Source: Dysgonamonadaceae bacterium (GTDB lineage Bacteria; Bacteroidota; Bacteroidia; Bacteroidales; Azobacteroidaceae). From it: a stretch of DNA of 55,654 nt. Where the stretch lies: positions 1 to 55,654 of the forward strand of contig JAITQA010000058.1 of the NCBI GenBank assembly GCA_031289145.1, in the 5' to 3' direction. How positions within the stretch are numbered: the stretch's first letter is position 1; each line of letters starts with the position of its first letter. This document shows positions 35,641-44,396 of the stretch, one piece after another. Below the pieces are notes generated by a model. That model did not search any database, was not told where the DNA came from, and saw only the letters and a program-made list of their open reading frames with translations. Position numbers and translations under genes: made by a program.

Positions 35641-37149
35641 ATGACACGGGCAGAATCCCTTATAATATTAGTTCACACGCTCTCTAAAAACGAAAAGCGT
35701 ATATTCAGAATAGGCAGAAAATCAACCGATTATATTGTCCTGTTCGATATTATTGAGAAAGCGGGAATTATATCTTCGCAGGAATTGAAATTGCGTTATG
35801 AAAAGAAACTGAAAAATGCCAATTTCAACGTGGCGGTATCTTACCTGTACAAAATACTGTTGGATAGTTTATTGACTTTGCGTGCAAATCAGGACAATTA
35901 TTACGGACTGTTCAATAAAATAATGAGAGCGAGGATTTTATTTGAAAAATCGTTGTTTGCCGACGCCCTTGATTTGCTTGCTAAAATAAAGAAAGAAGCT
36001 GCCGGCTACGAAAACCATATCGTATTGCTTTACGCTTCCCGCATGGAATTGGAATACCTGTTGTTCCTGAATTTTCCCGACATATTGGAAACAGAACTGA
36101 TACAAAAACATTTTCAAATCGGCGAGTTATTGAAGAACATAAGGAAAATAAACGAGCAGTCGTCGTTGCACGAGTTGCTGAAACACAGAATAATATACAA
36201 GGGAAATGTACGCTCCCAAAAACAGAAAAATTCGCTGAACGATTTGATTTTTGCTGAAATGAGCCTTGCCTCATCGAGCAAAGACAGTTTTGAAGCCAAA
36301 AAACTGCATCAGTTGTTCCAGTCCAATTATCTTATTGATATTGGCGACAGGAAGTCGGCGCTTCAATCGTTCCGGGAATTAAACCTCCTTTTTGAAAACA
36401 ACCCGCAATTTTGGGCTAATCCGCCTTTTTATTATGTTTCCGTTCTCGAAGGCATCCTCGATAACCTGCGAAGCATGAAGAATTATGACGAAATACCCTA
36501 TTTCATTGCGCAATTAAGGAAAATAAAGCATCATTCCGCCGGATTTCAAATCCATGTGGCAGCGCTTGTTTTTCTTTACGAACTGTATCCCCTACTCGAC
36601 AGGGGCAATTTTGCCGCGGTAAAGAAACTGTTGGACAAATACGGTGACACGGTTTTGTCGAAGACGTATCAGATTAGCCTGCTTCTGCAAACCGAAATAT
36701 CGCTTTGTATGGCTTTGATTCACATAGGACTGCGTGACTACAAAAAGGCTCAAAAAATGCTGCTGAACGAAATTGTTCGCAACGACAGTATCCGTACTTT
36801 TCCATTGTACCGCACCATCCGTTTGGTTAATCTGATTATCCATTATGAACTTGGCAATTTAGAATATGTACGTACTGAAAGTCGCTCCATAAAGCGCGAA
36901 ATAGCAAAGCAAGAAAAAGCATATCGTTCTGAACGTCTAATGATTAGCCTGCTGAACAAAGACAAATACGAGTTGATAAACAGAACTCACAGGGAAAAAT
37001 TGTGGCTGAAAATAGAACCGGAATTACAGGATATTCGTAAGGACATATTTGAAAAACAACTGCTCAAATCCTTTGATTTTACGGCATGGATAGAATCAAA
37101 AGTTTGCAAAATTTCCTTGTCGGAAGCGTTGCAGAGCCGATTTGAATGA
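35641..37149 (+). CDS. Helical protein of unknown function (TPR-like), divergent from the carbohydrate locus
   Basis: 502 residues, no signal peptide or membrane segment. It is mostly alpha-helical with repeating Leu patterns (LFADALDLLAKIKKEAAGYE, RKSALQSFRELNLLFEN, YKKAQKMLLNEIVRNDS), like degenerate TPR repeats over about residues 90-430. The N-terminus starts with TRAESLIILVHTLSKNEKRIFRIGRKSTDYIVLFDIIEKAG (in short blocks), possibly a winged-helix-like or oligomerisation region. I do not recognise a named family, though similar long proteins occur in Bacteroidetes. It is transcribed away from the T9SS protein-ribokinase-SusCD locus, which lacks any other regulator, so a regulatory role is a possibility only. 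Confidence 0.7.
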   Translation: MTRAESLIILVHTLSKNEKRIFRIGRKSTDYIVLFDIIEKAGIISSQELKLRYEKKLKNANFNVAVSYLYKILLDSLLTLRANQDNYYGLFNKIMRARILFEKSLFADALDLLAKIKKEAAGYENHIVLLYASRMELEYLLFLNFPDILETELIQKHFQIGELLKNIRKINEQSSLHELLKHRIIYKGNVRSQKQKNSLNDLIFAEMSLASSSKDSFEAKKLHQLFQSNYLIDIGDRKSALQSFRELNLLFENNPQFWANPPFYYVSVLEGILDNLRSMKNYDEIPYFIAQLRKIKHHSAGFQIHVAALVFLYELYPLLDRGNFAAVKKLLDKYGDTVLSKTYQISLLLQTEISLCMALIHIGLRDYKKAQKMLLNEIVRNDSIRTFPLYRTIRLVNLIIHYELGNLEYVRTESRSIKREIAKQEKAYRSERLMISLLNKDKYELINRTHREKLWLKIEPELQDIRKDIFEKQLLKSFDFTAWIESKVCKISLSEALQSRFE

Positions 37150-37184
37150 GAAATTCTCAATCTCCTGACTGATTTTTTAAGTAT

Positions 37185-38765
37185 TCATTCAGCAACTATT
37201 GTATTTTTTACGGGATAATCAATCGTATAATGCAAACCGCGGCTTTCTTTCCGTTCCATCGCTTGTTTAATCACCAGGTATCCGACATTGACAATATTTC
37301 GCAATTCACAGATATCCTTGGAGACTGTCGATCGGATAAACAAATTTTCCGTTTCCCGGTAAATGATTTCCAAGCGTTCGAAAGCACGTTCTAAACGTAG
37401 ATTTGAGCGGACAATACCCACATAATTGCTCATAATCGACCCAACTTCCTTTGCGCTTTGCGTAATCAACACCATTTCTTCGGTCAACGAAGTGCCTTTA
37501 TCATTCCAGACCGGTATCTTTTCGTTAAAAGTATAGCTGTTCAAATGCGCAATCGAATGTTTAGCTGCGGCGTCGGCATAAACGATAGCCTCTATCAATG
37601 AGTTGGAAGCCAGACGATTGGCTCCGTGTAATCCTGTTCGTGAACATTCGCCGGCGGCATACAGGCGTTTGATGTTTGAGCGGGCATCCAAATCCACTAC
37701 AATCCCACCGCAAAGATAATGTGCAGCCGGCGCTACCGGGATATATTCCTTGGTAATGTCAATCCCTTCTTTCAGACATTTCTCGTAAATAGTGGGATAT
37801 TCTCTTTTTGTTTCTTCCGCATTTTTATGCGTAACATCTAAATACACAAAATCGCTGCCGCTATTTTTCATTTCACTGTCAATGGCTCTGGCAACAATAT
37901 CACGCGGCGCCAACGACCCCCTTTCATCGTATTTATGCATAAATTCCTGACCGATGCGGTCTCTCAAAACGCCGCCATAACCGCGTAAGGCCTCCGTAAT
38001 CAAGAAAGAAGGCCGTTCCATCGGATTATACAAAGCCGTCGGATGAAATTGTACAAATTCCATGTCTTTGACCAATCCTTTCGCCCGATAAACCATCGCA
38101 ATCCCATCGCCTGTAGCAACTATCGGATTCGTTGTGGTTTGGTAAATATTACCGATGCCTCCTGTGCAAATCATGGTTACCTTGGATAAGAACGTATGAA
38201 TATCGTTGGTGCTTTCGTCCAAAACATAAGCGCCGTAACATTCGATATCGGGCGTGTCTTTTGTAACTTTTTGCCCCAGATGATGTTGCGTAAGTATCTC
38301 AATGGCAAAATGGTGGTCGAATACTTTGATATTCGGATGTCTTTTGAGGGCGTTAATCAGGCTTTCCTGAATTTCCTGTCCGGTGTTATCCTTGTGGTGA
38401 AGAATTCGAAATTCGGAATGTCCGCCTTCTTTGTGTAAATCGAACGCCCCTTTTTGGTCTTTGTCGAAATCTACCCCCCAACGAATCAATTCCTTAATTT
38501 GCATGGGCGCCTCGCGCACCACTTTTTCTACGACCCGTTTATCGCAGATAGCATCACCGGCAATTAAGGTATCCCGGATATGTTTTTCAAAATCGTCCCA
38601 GGGAAGGGTGACGGATGCAATTCCACCTTGTGCATAAAAGGTATTGGCTTCCTCCAAAGAGGTTTTGCAAAGAAGCGCAACATTCCCTATATCAGCTACT
38701 TTCAATGCATAACTCATGCCGGCAATACCGGAACCGATTACTAAAAAATCAAACTTATGTATCAT
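37185..38765 (-). CDS. nadB: L-aspartate oxidase
   Basis: 526 residues. FAD-binding GSGIAGMSYALKVAD near residue 12. YAQGGIASV near 45-53 is typical. HKEGGHSEFRILHHKDNTG near 111-129 and HPTALYNP near 240 are the succinate dehydrogenase/fumarate reductase flavoprotein motifs, and GLHGANRLASNSLIEAIVY near 385-403 closes the FAD domain. NadB oxidises L-aspartate to iminoaspartate, the first step to quinolinate and then, via NadC in this window, NAD. It shares a 124-base divergent promoter region with valS. The nadA gene is not in the window. Confidence 0.95.
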   Translation of the reverse strand: MIHKFDFLVIGSGIAGMSYALKVADIGNVALLCKTSLEEANTFYAQGGIASVTLPWDDFEKHIRDTLIAGDAICDKRVVEKVVREAPMQIKELIRWGVDFDKDQKGAFDLHKEGGHSEFRILHHKDNTGQEIQESLINALKRHPNIKVFDHHFAIEILTQHHLGQKVTKDTPDIECYGAYVLDESTNDIHTFLSKVTMICTGGIGNIYQTTTNPIVATGDGIAMVYRAKGLVKDMEFVQFHPTALYNPMERPSFLITEALRGYGGVLRDRIGQEFMHKYDERGSLAPRDIVARAIDSEMKNSGSDFVYLDVTHKNAEETKREYPTIYEKCLKEGIDITKEYIPVAPAAHYLCGGIVVDLDARSNIKRLYAAGECSRTGLHGANRLASNSLIEAIVYADAAAKHSIAHLNSYTFNEKIPVWNDKGTSLTEEMVLITQSAKEVGSIMSNYVGIVRSNLRLERAFERLEIIYRETENLFIRSTVSKDICELRNIVNVGYLVIKQAMERKESRGLHYTIDYPVKNTIVAE

Positions 38766-38785
38766 TATAGTCTACTTTTAGCCAA

Positions 38786-38793
38786 CAAAATTA
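38786..38793 (-). promoter_or_regulatory. -7 box of nadB
   Basis: Minus strand TAATTTTG, matching TAnnTTTG, 20 bases before the ATG at 38765. Confidence 0.6.
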
Positions 38794-38839
38794 CAAAATA
38801 GTTCCGGTTTTTCCATTTTCTCAATTCAAAACTCTTTTG

Positions 38840-38847
38840 TATTTTTG
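38840..38847 (+). promoter_or_regulatory. -7 box of valS
   Basis: TATTTTTG, matching TAnnTTTG, 42 bases before the ATG at 38890. Confidence 0.6.
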
Positions 38848-38889
38848 TACGCGAATTGAAAACGCATCAAATTAATTAAATATACATCA

Positions 38890-41532
38890 ATGGAAATTGC
38901 AACAAAGTACAATCCTTCCGACGTTGAAAATAAATGGTATGAGTATTGGTTAAAAAACCGATTTTTTCATTCGGAACCGGATGAACGCGAACCCTATACA
39001 ATTGTTATTCCGCCGCCCAACGTTACCGGCGTGCTGCACATGGGACACATGTTAAACAATACGATTCAGGACATCCTGATTCGCCGCGCCAGGATGTTGG
39101 GGAAAAATGCCTGCTGGGTTCCGGGCACCGACCACGCTTCGATTGCTACCGAGGCGAAAGTGGTGGCCAAATTAGCGAATGAAGGCATCAAAAAAACCGA
39201 CCTCACCCGTGAAAAATTTCTCGAACATGCCTGGGAATGGACGCATAAACATGGCGGCATCATCCTCGAACAGCTCAAAAAACTCGGCGCTTCCTGCGAT
39301 TGGGACCGGACTTGTTTTACCATGGACGAAAAACGTTCGGAAAGCGTTATCAAGGTATTTGTTGATTTGCACAATAAAGGACTGATATACCGCGGTGTAC
39401 GGATGGTAAACTGGGACCCGCAGGCAAAAACCGCACTGTCCGACGAAGAAGTGAATTACAAGGAACAGCAAGGAAAATTATATTATCTCCGCTATAAAAT
39501 CGTCGGCGAAGACGGCTATGCAGTCATTGCCACCACCCGTCCCGAAACCATTCTGGGCGATACGGCTGTCTGTATCAATCCGAATGACCCCAAAAACGCA
39601 CACCTGAAAGGGAAAAAAGTAATCGTTCCGATTGCCAATCGCGAAATTCCGATTATTGAAGACGAATATGTGGATATCGAATTTGGCACGGGTTGCCTGA
39701 AGGTGACGCCCGCGCACGATGTGAACGACTACATGCTGGGTGAAAAATACAACCTGGAAGTCCTTGATATTTTCAACGACGACGGTACGCTCAATCACTA
39801 CGGCCTGCAATACGAAGGGAAAGACCGGTTTGAAGTTCGTGAACAGATAGAGCAAGACCTGGTAGACGCCGGTTTGATGGAAAAAACGGAAGCCTACGAA
39901 AACAAGGTAGGGTTTTCCGAAAGAACCAATGTGCCTATCGAACCCAAACTGTCCATGCAATGGTTCCTGAAAATGGAAGATTTGTCCAACCCCGCCCTCG
40001 AAGCGGTTATGAACGATACCATTCGCCTGATTCCGCCCAAATTTAAGAACATGTACCGTCACTGGATGGAAAATGTGAAAGACTGGTGCATTTCCCGTCA
40101 ATTGTGGTGGGGACACCGGATTCCAGCCTATTATCTGCCCGGCGGCGGATTCGTCGTGGCGGAAACCGAAGAGAAAGCCTTGGCGCTGGCCCGCGAAAAA
40201 TCAGGGAATAAAAACTTGTCGTCAGGAGAATTGCGCCAAGACGAAGACTGCCTCGACACCTGGTTCTCCAGTTGGCTGTGGCCGATTTCCGTATTCAACG
40301 GCATTAATGAACCCGATAACAAAGACATCTGCTACTATTATCCGACCAACGATTTGGTGACGGCGCCGGAAATTATCTTTTTCTGGGTAGCGCGGATGAT
40401 TATATCGGGATATGAATACCGCCATGAAGCCTGTTTCAAAAATGTTTATTTCACAGGCATCGTGCGGGACAAATTAGGACGGAAAATGTCGAAATCCTTA
40501 GGCAATTCGCCCGACCCCATCGAACTGATGAACAAATTCGGAGCCGATGGCGTCCGCATGGGGATGCTCCTGACTTCGCCGGCCGGTAACGACCTGCCTT
40601 TCGATGAATCGCTCTGTGAGCAGGGAAGAAACTTCAGCAACAAGATATGGAATGCTTTCCGCTTGATAAAAGGATGGGAAATTGCAGATATACCGCAACC
40701 GGCATCAGCCGGACTTGCTATCCGCTGGTTTGAGGCGCAACTCTCGAAAACCATTGAAAGCCTCAACGATTCTTTCGACAAATACCGCATCTCGGAGGCC
40801 TTGATGGATGTCTATAAATTGTTCTGGGACGCATTTTCATCGTGGTATCTGGAAATGGTTAAACCGGTATATGGCCAAGCTATCGACAAAACGACATACG
40901 AAGCAAGTTTGGGTTTCTTCGATGCTTTGCTCCGGCTGCTTCATCCGTTTATGCCGTTCATAACGGAAGAGTTATGGCAGGCGCTGGAAGAACGGAAGTC
41001 CGACGAAAGCATTATGATTGCCCGAATGCCTATCCCTACCCCTACCCCTAAATCCCCTGAAGGGGACTTGGCTACAGACTTGCTTGGAGGGATGGAAGAG
41101 GTGAAAGAAATCATCGCCAACATTCGGACTATCCGGGCGCAAAAGAATATTCCGAACAAGGATAGTCTGATGTTGCAGGTTATCGGCGAATACAGTCCGG
41201 TATATAATCCGGTGCTGGAGAAAATGGCCAATTTGTCGGGAATTGAAAAAACGGAAGAAAAAGCGTCCGGTTCGATTTCTTTCTTGGTAAAAACGACCGA
41301 GTACGCCGTTCCGGTAGGAAACAATATTGATGTGGAAGAAGAATTGGTCAGATTGCAGGAAGAACTGAAATACCAGGAAGGTTTTCTGAAATCTGTTTTA
41401 AGTAAATTGAACAACGAAAATTTTGTTTCAAAAGCGCCGGTCAAAGTGATAGAAACGGAAAAGAAAAAACAGGCCGACGCCGAAAGTAAAATCAAATCAT
41501 TGCAGGAAAATATTGCGCAATTGAAACGATAA
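38890..41532 (+). CDS. valS: Valyl-tRNA synthetase
   Basis: 880 residues. The class I HIGH motif is HMGH (residues 50-53) and the KMSKS loop is [10 protein letters not shown]. The CP1 editing domain contains [14 protein letters not shown] near 215, and the C-terminal coiled coil (about 815-880) is present. The enzyme charges tRNA-Val. Oddity: between the anticodon-binding part (SIMIARMP, ending 714) and the conserved [18 protein letters not shown], residues 715-734 read as a Pro/Thr/Gly-rich block with a perfect DNA palindrome in its gene (see 41053-41066). Other Bacteroidetes ValRS have a different, acidic linker here. The frame is kept, so the enzyme is presumably active. Confidence 0.97.
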   Translation: MEIATKYNPSDVENKWYEYWLKNRFFHSEPDEREPYTIVIPPPNVTGVLHMGHMLNNTIQDILIRRARMLGKNACWVPGTDHASIATEAKVVAKLANEGIKKTDLTREKFLEHAWEWTHKHGGIILEQLKKLGASCDWDRTCFTMDEKRSESVIKVFVDLHNKGLIYRGVRMVNWDPQAKTALSDEEVNYKEQQGKLYYLRYKIVGEDGYAVIATTRPETILGDTAVCINPNDPKNAHLKGKKVIVPIANREIPIIEDEYVDIEFGTGCLKVTPAHDVNDYMLGEKYNLEVLDIFNDDGTLNHYGLQYEGKDRFEVREQIEQDLVDAGLMEKTEAYENKVGFSERTNVPIEPKLSMQWFLKMEDLSNPALEAVMNDTIRLIPPKFKNMYRHWMENVKDWCISRQLWWGHRIPAYYLPGGGFVVAETEEKALALAREKSGNKNLSSGELRQDEDCLDTWFSSWLWPISVFNGINEPDNKDICYYYPTNDLVTAPEIIFFWVARMIISGYEYRHEACFKNVYFTGIVRDKLGRKMSKSLGNSPDPIELMNKFGADGVRMGMLLTSPAGNDLPFDESLCEQGRNFSNKIWNAFRLIKGWEIADIPQPASAGLAIRWFEAQLSKTIESLNDSFDKYRISEALMDVYKLFWDAFSSWYLEMVKPVYGQAIDKTTYEASLGFFDALLRLLHPFMPFITEELWQALEERKSDESIMIARMPIPTPTPKSPEGDLATDLLGGMEEVKEIIANIRTIRAQKNIPNKDSLMLQVIGEYSPVYNPVLEKMANLSGIEKTEEKASGSISFLVKTTEYAVPVGNNIDVEEELVRLQEELKYQEGFLKSVLSKLNNENFVSKAPVKVIETEKKKQADAESKIKSLQENIAQLKR
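41031..41092 (+). repeat. Palindromic repeat-like block inserted within valS
   Basis: The block contains CCCTACC repeated (41034-41049), a perfect 14-base inverted repeat TCCCCTGAAGGGGA at 41053-41066, and then ACTTGGCTACAGACTTG and GGAGGG. It encodes residues 715-734 of ValRS ([20 protein letters not shown]), which do not belong to the family. The inverted repeat with CCCCT/AGGGG arms resembles interspersed 'SPEGDL/SPSGDL' repeats seen in intergenic regions of Bacteroidetes. Confidence 0.6.
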
Positions 41533-41543
41533 CCAAATGAGCT

Positions 41544-41558
41544 GCGCCGTCGGGGCGC
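41544..41558 (+). terminator. Possible hairpin after valS
   Basis: GCGCC at 41544-41548 pairs with GGCGC at 41554-41558 around a 5-base loop, 12 bases past the valS stop. There is no clear T-tract, so it may be a REP-like hairpin rather than a terminator. Confidence 0.3.
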
Positions 41559-41603
41559 TTCGAACTTGATTTTCGAGGATAAGTCAATTAAATATTTCTA
41601 TGT

Positions 41604-42671
41604 ATGAAAAAATTTAGCTACAAAATACTGTGTATCATCTGTTTGGTCACATCCACTTCTTGTGAAAGCATCAGAAGATTTGTCATTGAAGTGCAGGAAC
41701 CGGCAGCCGTAACGTTTCCGCTTTCCGTGAGGAATGTATTGGTAGTGAACAATACGGTGCCACAGGATACACAATATGGAATCGAACAAAAATTGGATGA
41801 TAAAGCCATAGAGAAAACAGCTATTGATTTGGATTCTACGGTTTGGGTTGTCATTCGTTCATTGTCCAAGGCTTTTGCCGGGTCGGATTTCTTTGATGAA
41901 GTGTTTTTTTACAACGATACCATCCGCACGGATGATAGATGGCTGACCATACATCCGCTTCCGGAAAAATTGCTGAACGATTTTTACGATTTGGAGCAAT
42001 ACGATGCCATCCTGTCTATCGACAGATTGGCTTTTACCGTTAAGGAAAATATCAAAAGCAGTGTCAGAGGAGTGGGCGATATTGAACCACTTGCCTCCGT
42101 AAATATCAGGACAGAAGCGGTTTTGAATTTCAGTATCTATCTGTATGGAGACAAAGAAGCGTATAAAATGTTTTCCATATCCGAAAAAGACAGCCTGCTT
42201 GTTTCCTCCATCCTGCCGGATGATTCCCTGTTGGTCTTCAAATCGCTCCCCGAACACCTCATCGGTCATATAGCATCAACTTTAGGGAAAAGAATTGCCG
42301 CTTATTTTATACCAAGTTGGGAATCGGAAGAACGAGTCATTTACAGCAATCACCGCGCCCGGATGAAAGAAGCCCGAAAATATGCAGACATCCAAAATTG
42401 GGCGGAAGCGGAAATCATCTGGACAAACGAATACAAGTCGGAGAAAAAGAACGAAGAAAAAGGCAAGTTAGCCATAAACATTGCTTTGGCTAACGAAATG
42501 CAGGATGATATGGAAACAGCGCTGTCTTGGGCAGAAAAAGCTGCGTGGCACTTCGAAGAGACCGGTAAAGCCGGAAATGACTGGCTTCTGCTTGCAAAAG
42601 ACTATGTTTTCACATTAAATGAGCGTATAAAAAACAACAAACTGCTGGATTTACAATGGGGGGTAAACTAA
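41604..42671 (+). CDS. Putative lipoprotein of unknown function (possibly DUF6340-like)
   Basis: 355 residues. The signal peptide MKKFSYKILCIICLVTSTSC ends in a lipobox Cys at residue 20. The first half is a mixed domain (RNVLVVNNTVPQD, YDAILSIDRLAFTVKENI, AVLNFSIYLYGDKEAY). The last part is helical and TPR-like (ARKYADIQNWAEAEIIWTNEYKS, NIALANEMQDDMETALSWAEKA). From memory this arrangement fits a Bacteroidetes lipoprotein family, DUF6340, not verified. It probably sits in the envelope. It lies 71 bases after valS and overlaps the convergent cytidine deaminase gene by four bases at its 3' end. No promoter box was seen. Confidence 0.7.
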   Translation: MKKFSYKILCIICLVTSTSCESIRRFVIEVQEPAAVTFPLSVRNVLVVNNTVPQDTQYGIEQKLDDKAIEKTAIDLDSTVWVVIRSLSKAFAGSDFFDEVFFYNDTIRTDDRWLTIHPLPEKLLNDFYDLEQYDAILSIDRLAFTVKENIKSSVRGVGDIEPLASVNIRTEAVLNFSIYLYGDKEAYKMFSISEKDSLLVSSILPDDSLLVFKSLPEHLIGHIASTLGKRIAAYFIPSWESEERVIYSNHRARMKEARKYADIQNWAEAEIIWTNEYKSEKKNEEKGKLAINIALANEMQDDMETALSWAEKAAWHFEETGKAGNDWLLLAKDYVFTLNERIKNNKLLDLQWGVN

Positions 42672-43144
42672 TCCGTTAACGAGCCGAAAGCGAGCGGAAG
42701 TAAATTTTGGATGCCTTCTATCACATAAATTTCTTCTTTCCCGTAAAGCAAAATCCGAATGGGATGCCGGTAACGTGTTTCTGTTTCCAAGATAACCTGA
42801 CGGCAGGAACCGCAAGGAGAAATCGGTCGGGCAAGAAAATCACCTCCTGTATAAGCTGCAATGGCCAATGATAGTACAGCTTGGTCGGGATACTGCGAAT
42901 TTGCATAGAACAAAGTGGTACGTTCGGCGCACAAACCGGATGGAAATGCCACATTTTCCTGGTTGTTTCCTGTAACAATTTCGCCGTTTTGCAACAAAGC
43001 AGCTGCACCTACGCTAAATTTAGAATAAGGAGCATACGCCCTTGATGTTGCCTCTTTTGCCTTATCAATTAAACTTTTTTCTGCTGAATTGAGTTCTTCA
43101 TAACAATAAATTGTTACCTTTGTCTGCAAATTTACGGGTTTCAT
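42668..43144 (-). CDS. cdd: Cytidine deaminase
   Basis: 158 residues from the ATG at 43144; a longer frame to 43219 would add 25 residues that overlap the divergent gene. The zinc site is complete: CAERTTLF near residue 73, with the catalytic Glu, and PCGSCRQV near 110. The N-terminal helix KEATSRAYAPYSKFSVGAA is typical. It deaminates cytidine and deoxycytidine to uridine forms in pyrimidine salvage. It fits with the nucleoside phosphorylase elsewhere in the window. Its -7 box (43177-43184) lies inside the first codons of the divergent glucosaminidase gene. Confidence 0.95.
   Translation of the reverse strand: MKPVNLQTKVTIYCYEELNSAEKSLIDKAKEATSRAYAPYSKFSVGAAALLQNGEIVTGNNQENVAFPSGLCAERTTLFYANSQYPDQAVLSLAIAAYTGGDFLARPISPCGSCRQVILETETRYRHPIRILLYGKEEIYVIEGIQNLLPLAFGSLTD
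43115..43122 (+). promoter_or_regulatory. -7 box of the glucosaminidase gene, inside cdd
   Basis: TACCTTTG, matching TAnnTTTG, 43 bases before the ATG at 43166. It overlaps the 5' end of the cdd reading frame (antisense). Confidence 0.55.
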
Positions 43145-43165
43145 GTTTTTTTTATAAAAAAATAT

Positions 43166-44101
43166 ATGTTTAACAGCAAAGATAATGATAATTTTTGGGA
43201 GAAGAAAATTCTGTTTCAATTATTTTTTATTTTATTTTTCCTAACATATCTTGGGGTGATGACAAGTCAGTCCCAGAATATTCAGAAGTCCTATGTGGAA
43301 TATATCAACCAATACAGTTCTATTGCTGTAAAAGATATGGGAAAACATGGGATTCCGGCCAGTATCACATTAGCACAAGCGCTTTTGGAGTCCGGAGCCG
43401 GAAAAAGTTTTCTTGCGACAGAAGCAAACAATCATTTTGGCATCAAATGCCATACAGATTGGACGGGAGAGCGCGTATATTATAAAGATGACAAGCCAAA
43501 CGATTGTTTTAGAAAGTACACAGCAGTGAAAGATTCTTATGAAGACCATGCCAATTTTTTGAAACAGCATCAGCGTTATGCCGTTTTCTTCACTTATAAT
43601 AAAAATGATTATACCGCTTGGGCAAAAGGATTGCAAAGTAGCGGATATGCTACCGATAAGGCTTATGCCAATAAATTAATCAAAATTATTGAGGATTACG
43701 AGTTGTATAAATTTGATTCGGAATCAAGTTTGTCCGTCGATAATTCAAAAGCGCAGCCTGAGAAACGGCTATTCTATGTAATATACGGCTTGCGTTATGT
43801 GTTGGCTAAAAAAGACGACAGTTTTGAAAAAATCGCTTACGATATGGGTATGAAAGCGAAAGATATTATCACATACAATGAAGTACCGGAAGATTTTCCG
43901 CTTCATGAAGGAGATGTTGTTTACTTGGAAAAGAAGAAAAAGAAAGCTGATAAACCCCATTTTGAGCATGAAGTCAAGATAGGAGAGTCCATGCATAGTA
44001 TTTCGCAATGGTATGGAATACAATTGAAAAGTTTGTATTCGATGAATAAGAAAAAAGCTGATTATGTACCGACAGAAGGTGATATCTTGGGATTGCGGTA
44101 A
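43166..44101 (+). CDS. Glucosaminidase-domain peptidoglycan hydrolase with LysM
   Basis: 311 residues. The signal anchor or signal peptide (about residues 14-36, LFQLFFILFFLTYLGVM) is followed by a Glucosaminidase domain (about 45-190): ITLAQALLESGAGKSFLATEANNHFGIKCH has the catalytic Glu near residue 75, then YFRKYTAVKDSYEDHANFL-like sequence. Residues about 205-255 and 265-311 each resemble LysM peptidoglycan-binding modules (DDSFEKIAYDMGMKAKDIITYN; GESMHSISQWYGIQLKSLYSMN). It probably cleaves N-acetylglucosamine bonds in peptidoglycan during growth or division. The ATG at 43166 keeps the signal segment; later ATGs would lose it. Confidence 0.9.
   Translation: MFNSKDNDNFWEKKILFQLFFILFFLTYLGVMTSQSQNIQKSYVEYINQYSSIAVKDMGKHGIPASITLAQALLESGAGKSFLATEANNHFGIKCHTDWTGERVYYKDDKPNDCFRKYTAVKDSYEDHANFLKQHQRYAVFFTYNKNDYTAWAKGLQSSGYATDKAYANKLIKIIEDYELYKFDSESSLSVDNSKAQPEKRLFYVIYGLRYVLAKKDDSFEKIAYDMGMKAKDIITYNEVPEDFPLHEGDVVYLEKKKKKADKPHFEHEVKIGESMHSISQWYGIQLKSLYSMNKKKADYVPTEGDILGLR
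43177..43184 (-). promoter_or_regulatory. -7 box of cdd, inside the glucosaminidase gene
   Basis: Minus strand TATCTTTG, matching TAnnTTTG, 32 bases before the cdd ATG at 43144 and within codons 4-7 of the divergent gene. Confidence 0.55.
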
Positions 44102-44108
44102 ATTGAGC

Positions 44109-44128
44109 GGGCGAAGTGATTTTCGCCC
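44109..44128. repeat. Hairpin with REP-like sequence after the glucosaminidase gene
   Basis: GGGCGAA (44109-44115) pairs with TTCGCCC (44122-44128) across a 6-base loop, followed by CTAAAG. It starts eight bases past the stop codon and can serve as a terminator. The arms match the GGGCGAAC/GTTCGCCCCTAC hairpins inside the RAYT fragment 500 bases away. Confidence 0.55.
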
Positions 44129-44259
44129 CTAAAGTTCCACTTTCCATCACTAACGCTGATTGTGACTTTGGCATAAATCATAATATATTAAATATCAATA
44201 TATTACTTATATTTCTAAAAAAAATTATAAAAATTCATTGCAGATAAAAAAATAAGTAT

Positions 44260-44267
44260 TATCTTTG
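44260..44267 (+). promoter_or_regulatory. -7 box of tRNA-Val
   Basis: TATCTTTG, matching TAnnTTTG, 14 bases before the tRNA. Confidence 0.6.
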
Positions 44268-44280
44268 CATCACTTTTTTG

Positions 44281-44355
44281 GGGCGTTTAGCTCAGCTGGT
44301 TCAGAGCATCTGCCTTACAAGCAGAGGGTCGGCGGTTCGAATCCGTCAACGCCCA
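44281..44355 (+). tRNA. tRNA-Val (anticodon TAC)
   Basis: Cloverleaf of 75 bases: acceptor GGGCGTT (44281-44287) with AACGCCC (44348-44354) and discriminator A355; D stem GCTC/GAGC; anticodon stem TCTGC/GCAGA around loop CTTACAA with anticodon TAC reading GTA and other valine codons; T stem GGCGG/CCGTC (one G-T pair) with TTCGAAT. CCA is not encoded. The D arm has an A-rich loop of normal size. Confidence 0.95.
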
Positions 44356-44396
44356 CTTGGGAATGAGGGACTTACGGTAAAATGTGAGTCCTTTTT

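Noticed and set aside
39478-40116. 212-residue open frame antisense to valS
   Set aside because: Phe/His/Val-rich mirror of a strongly conserved gene; no family resemblance.
41031-41092. valS frameshift or disruption
   Set aside because: The frame is kept and conserved ValRS sequence continues on both sides, so it is an insertion or replacement and not a break.
44281-44355. tRNA-Val as an attachment site for an integrated element
   Set aside because: No integrase nearby and no duplicated tRNA 3' end was seen in the following region; the RAYT fragment does not use such sites.
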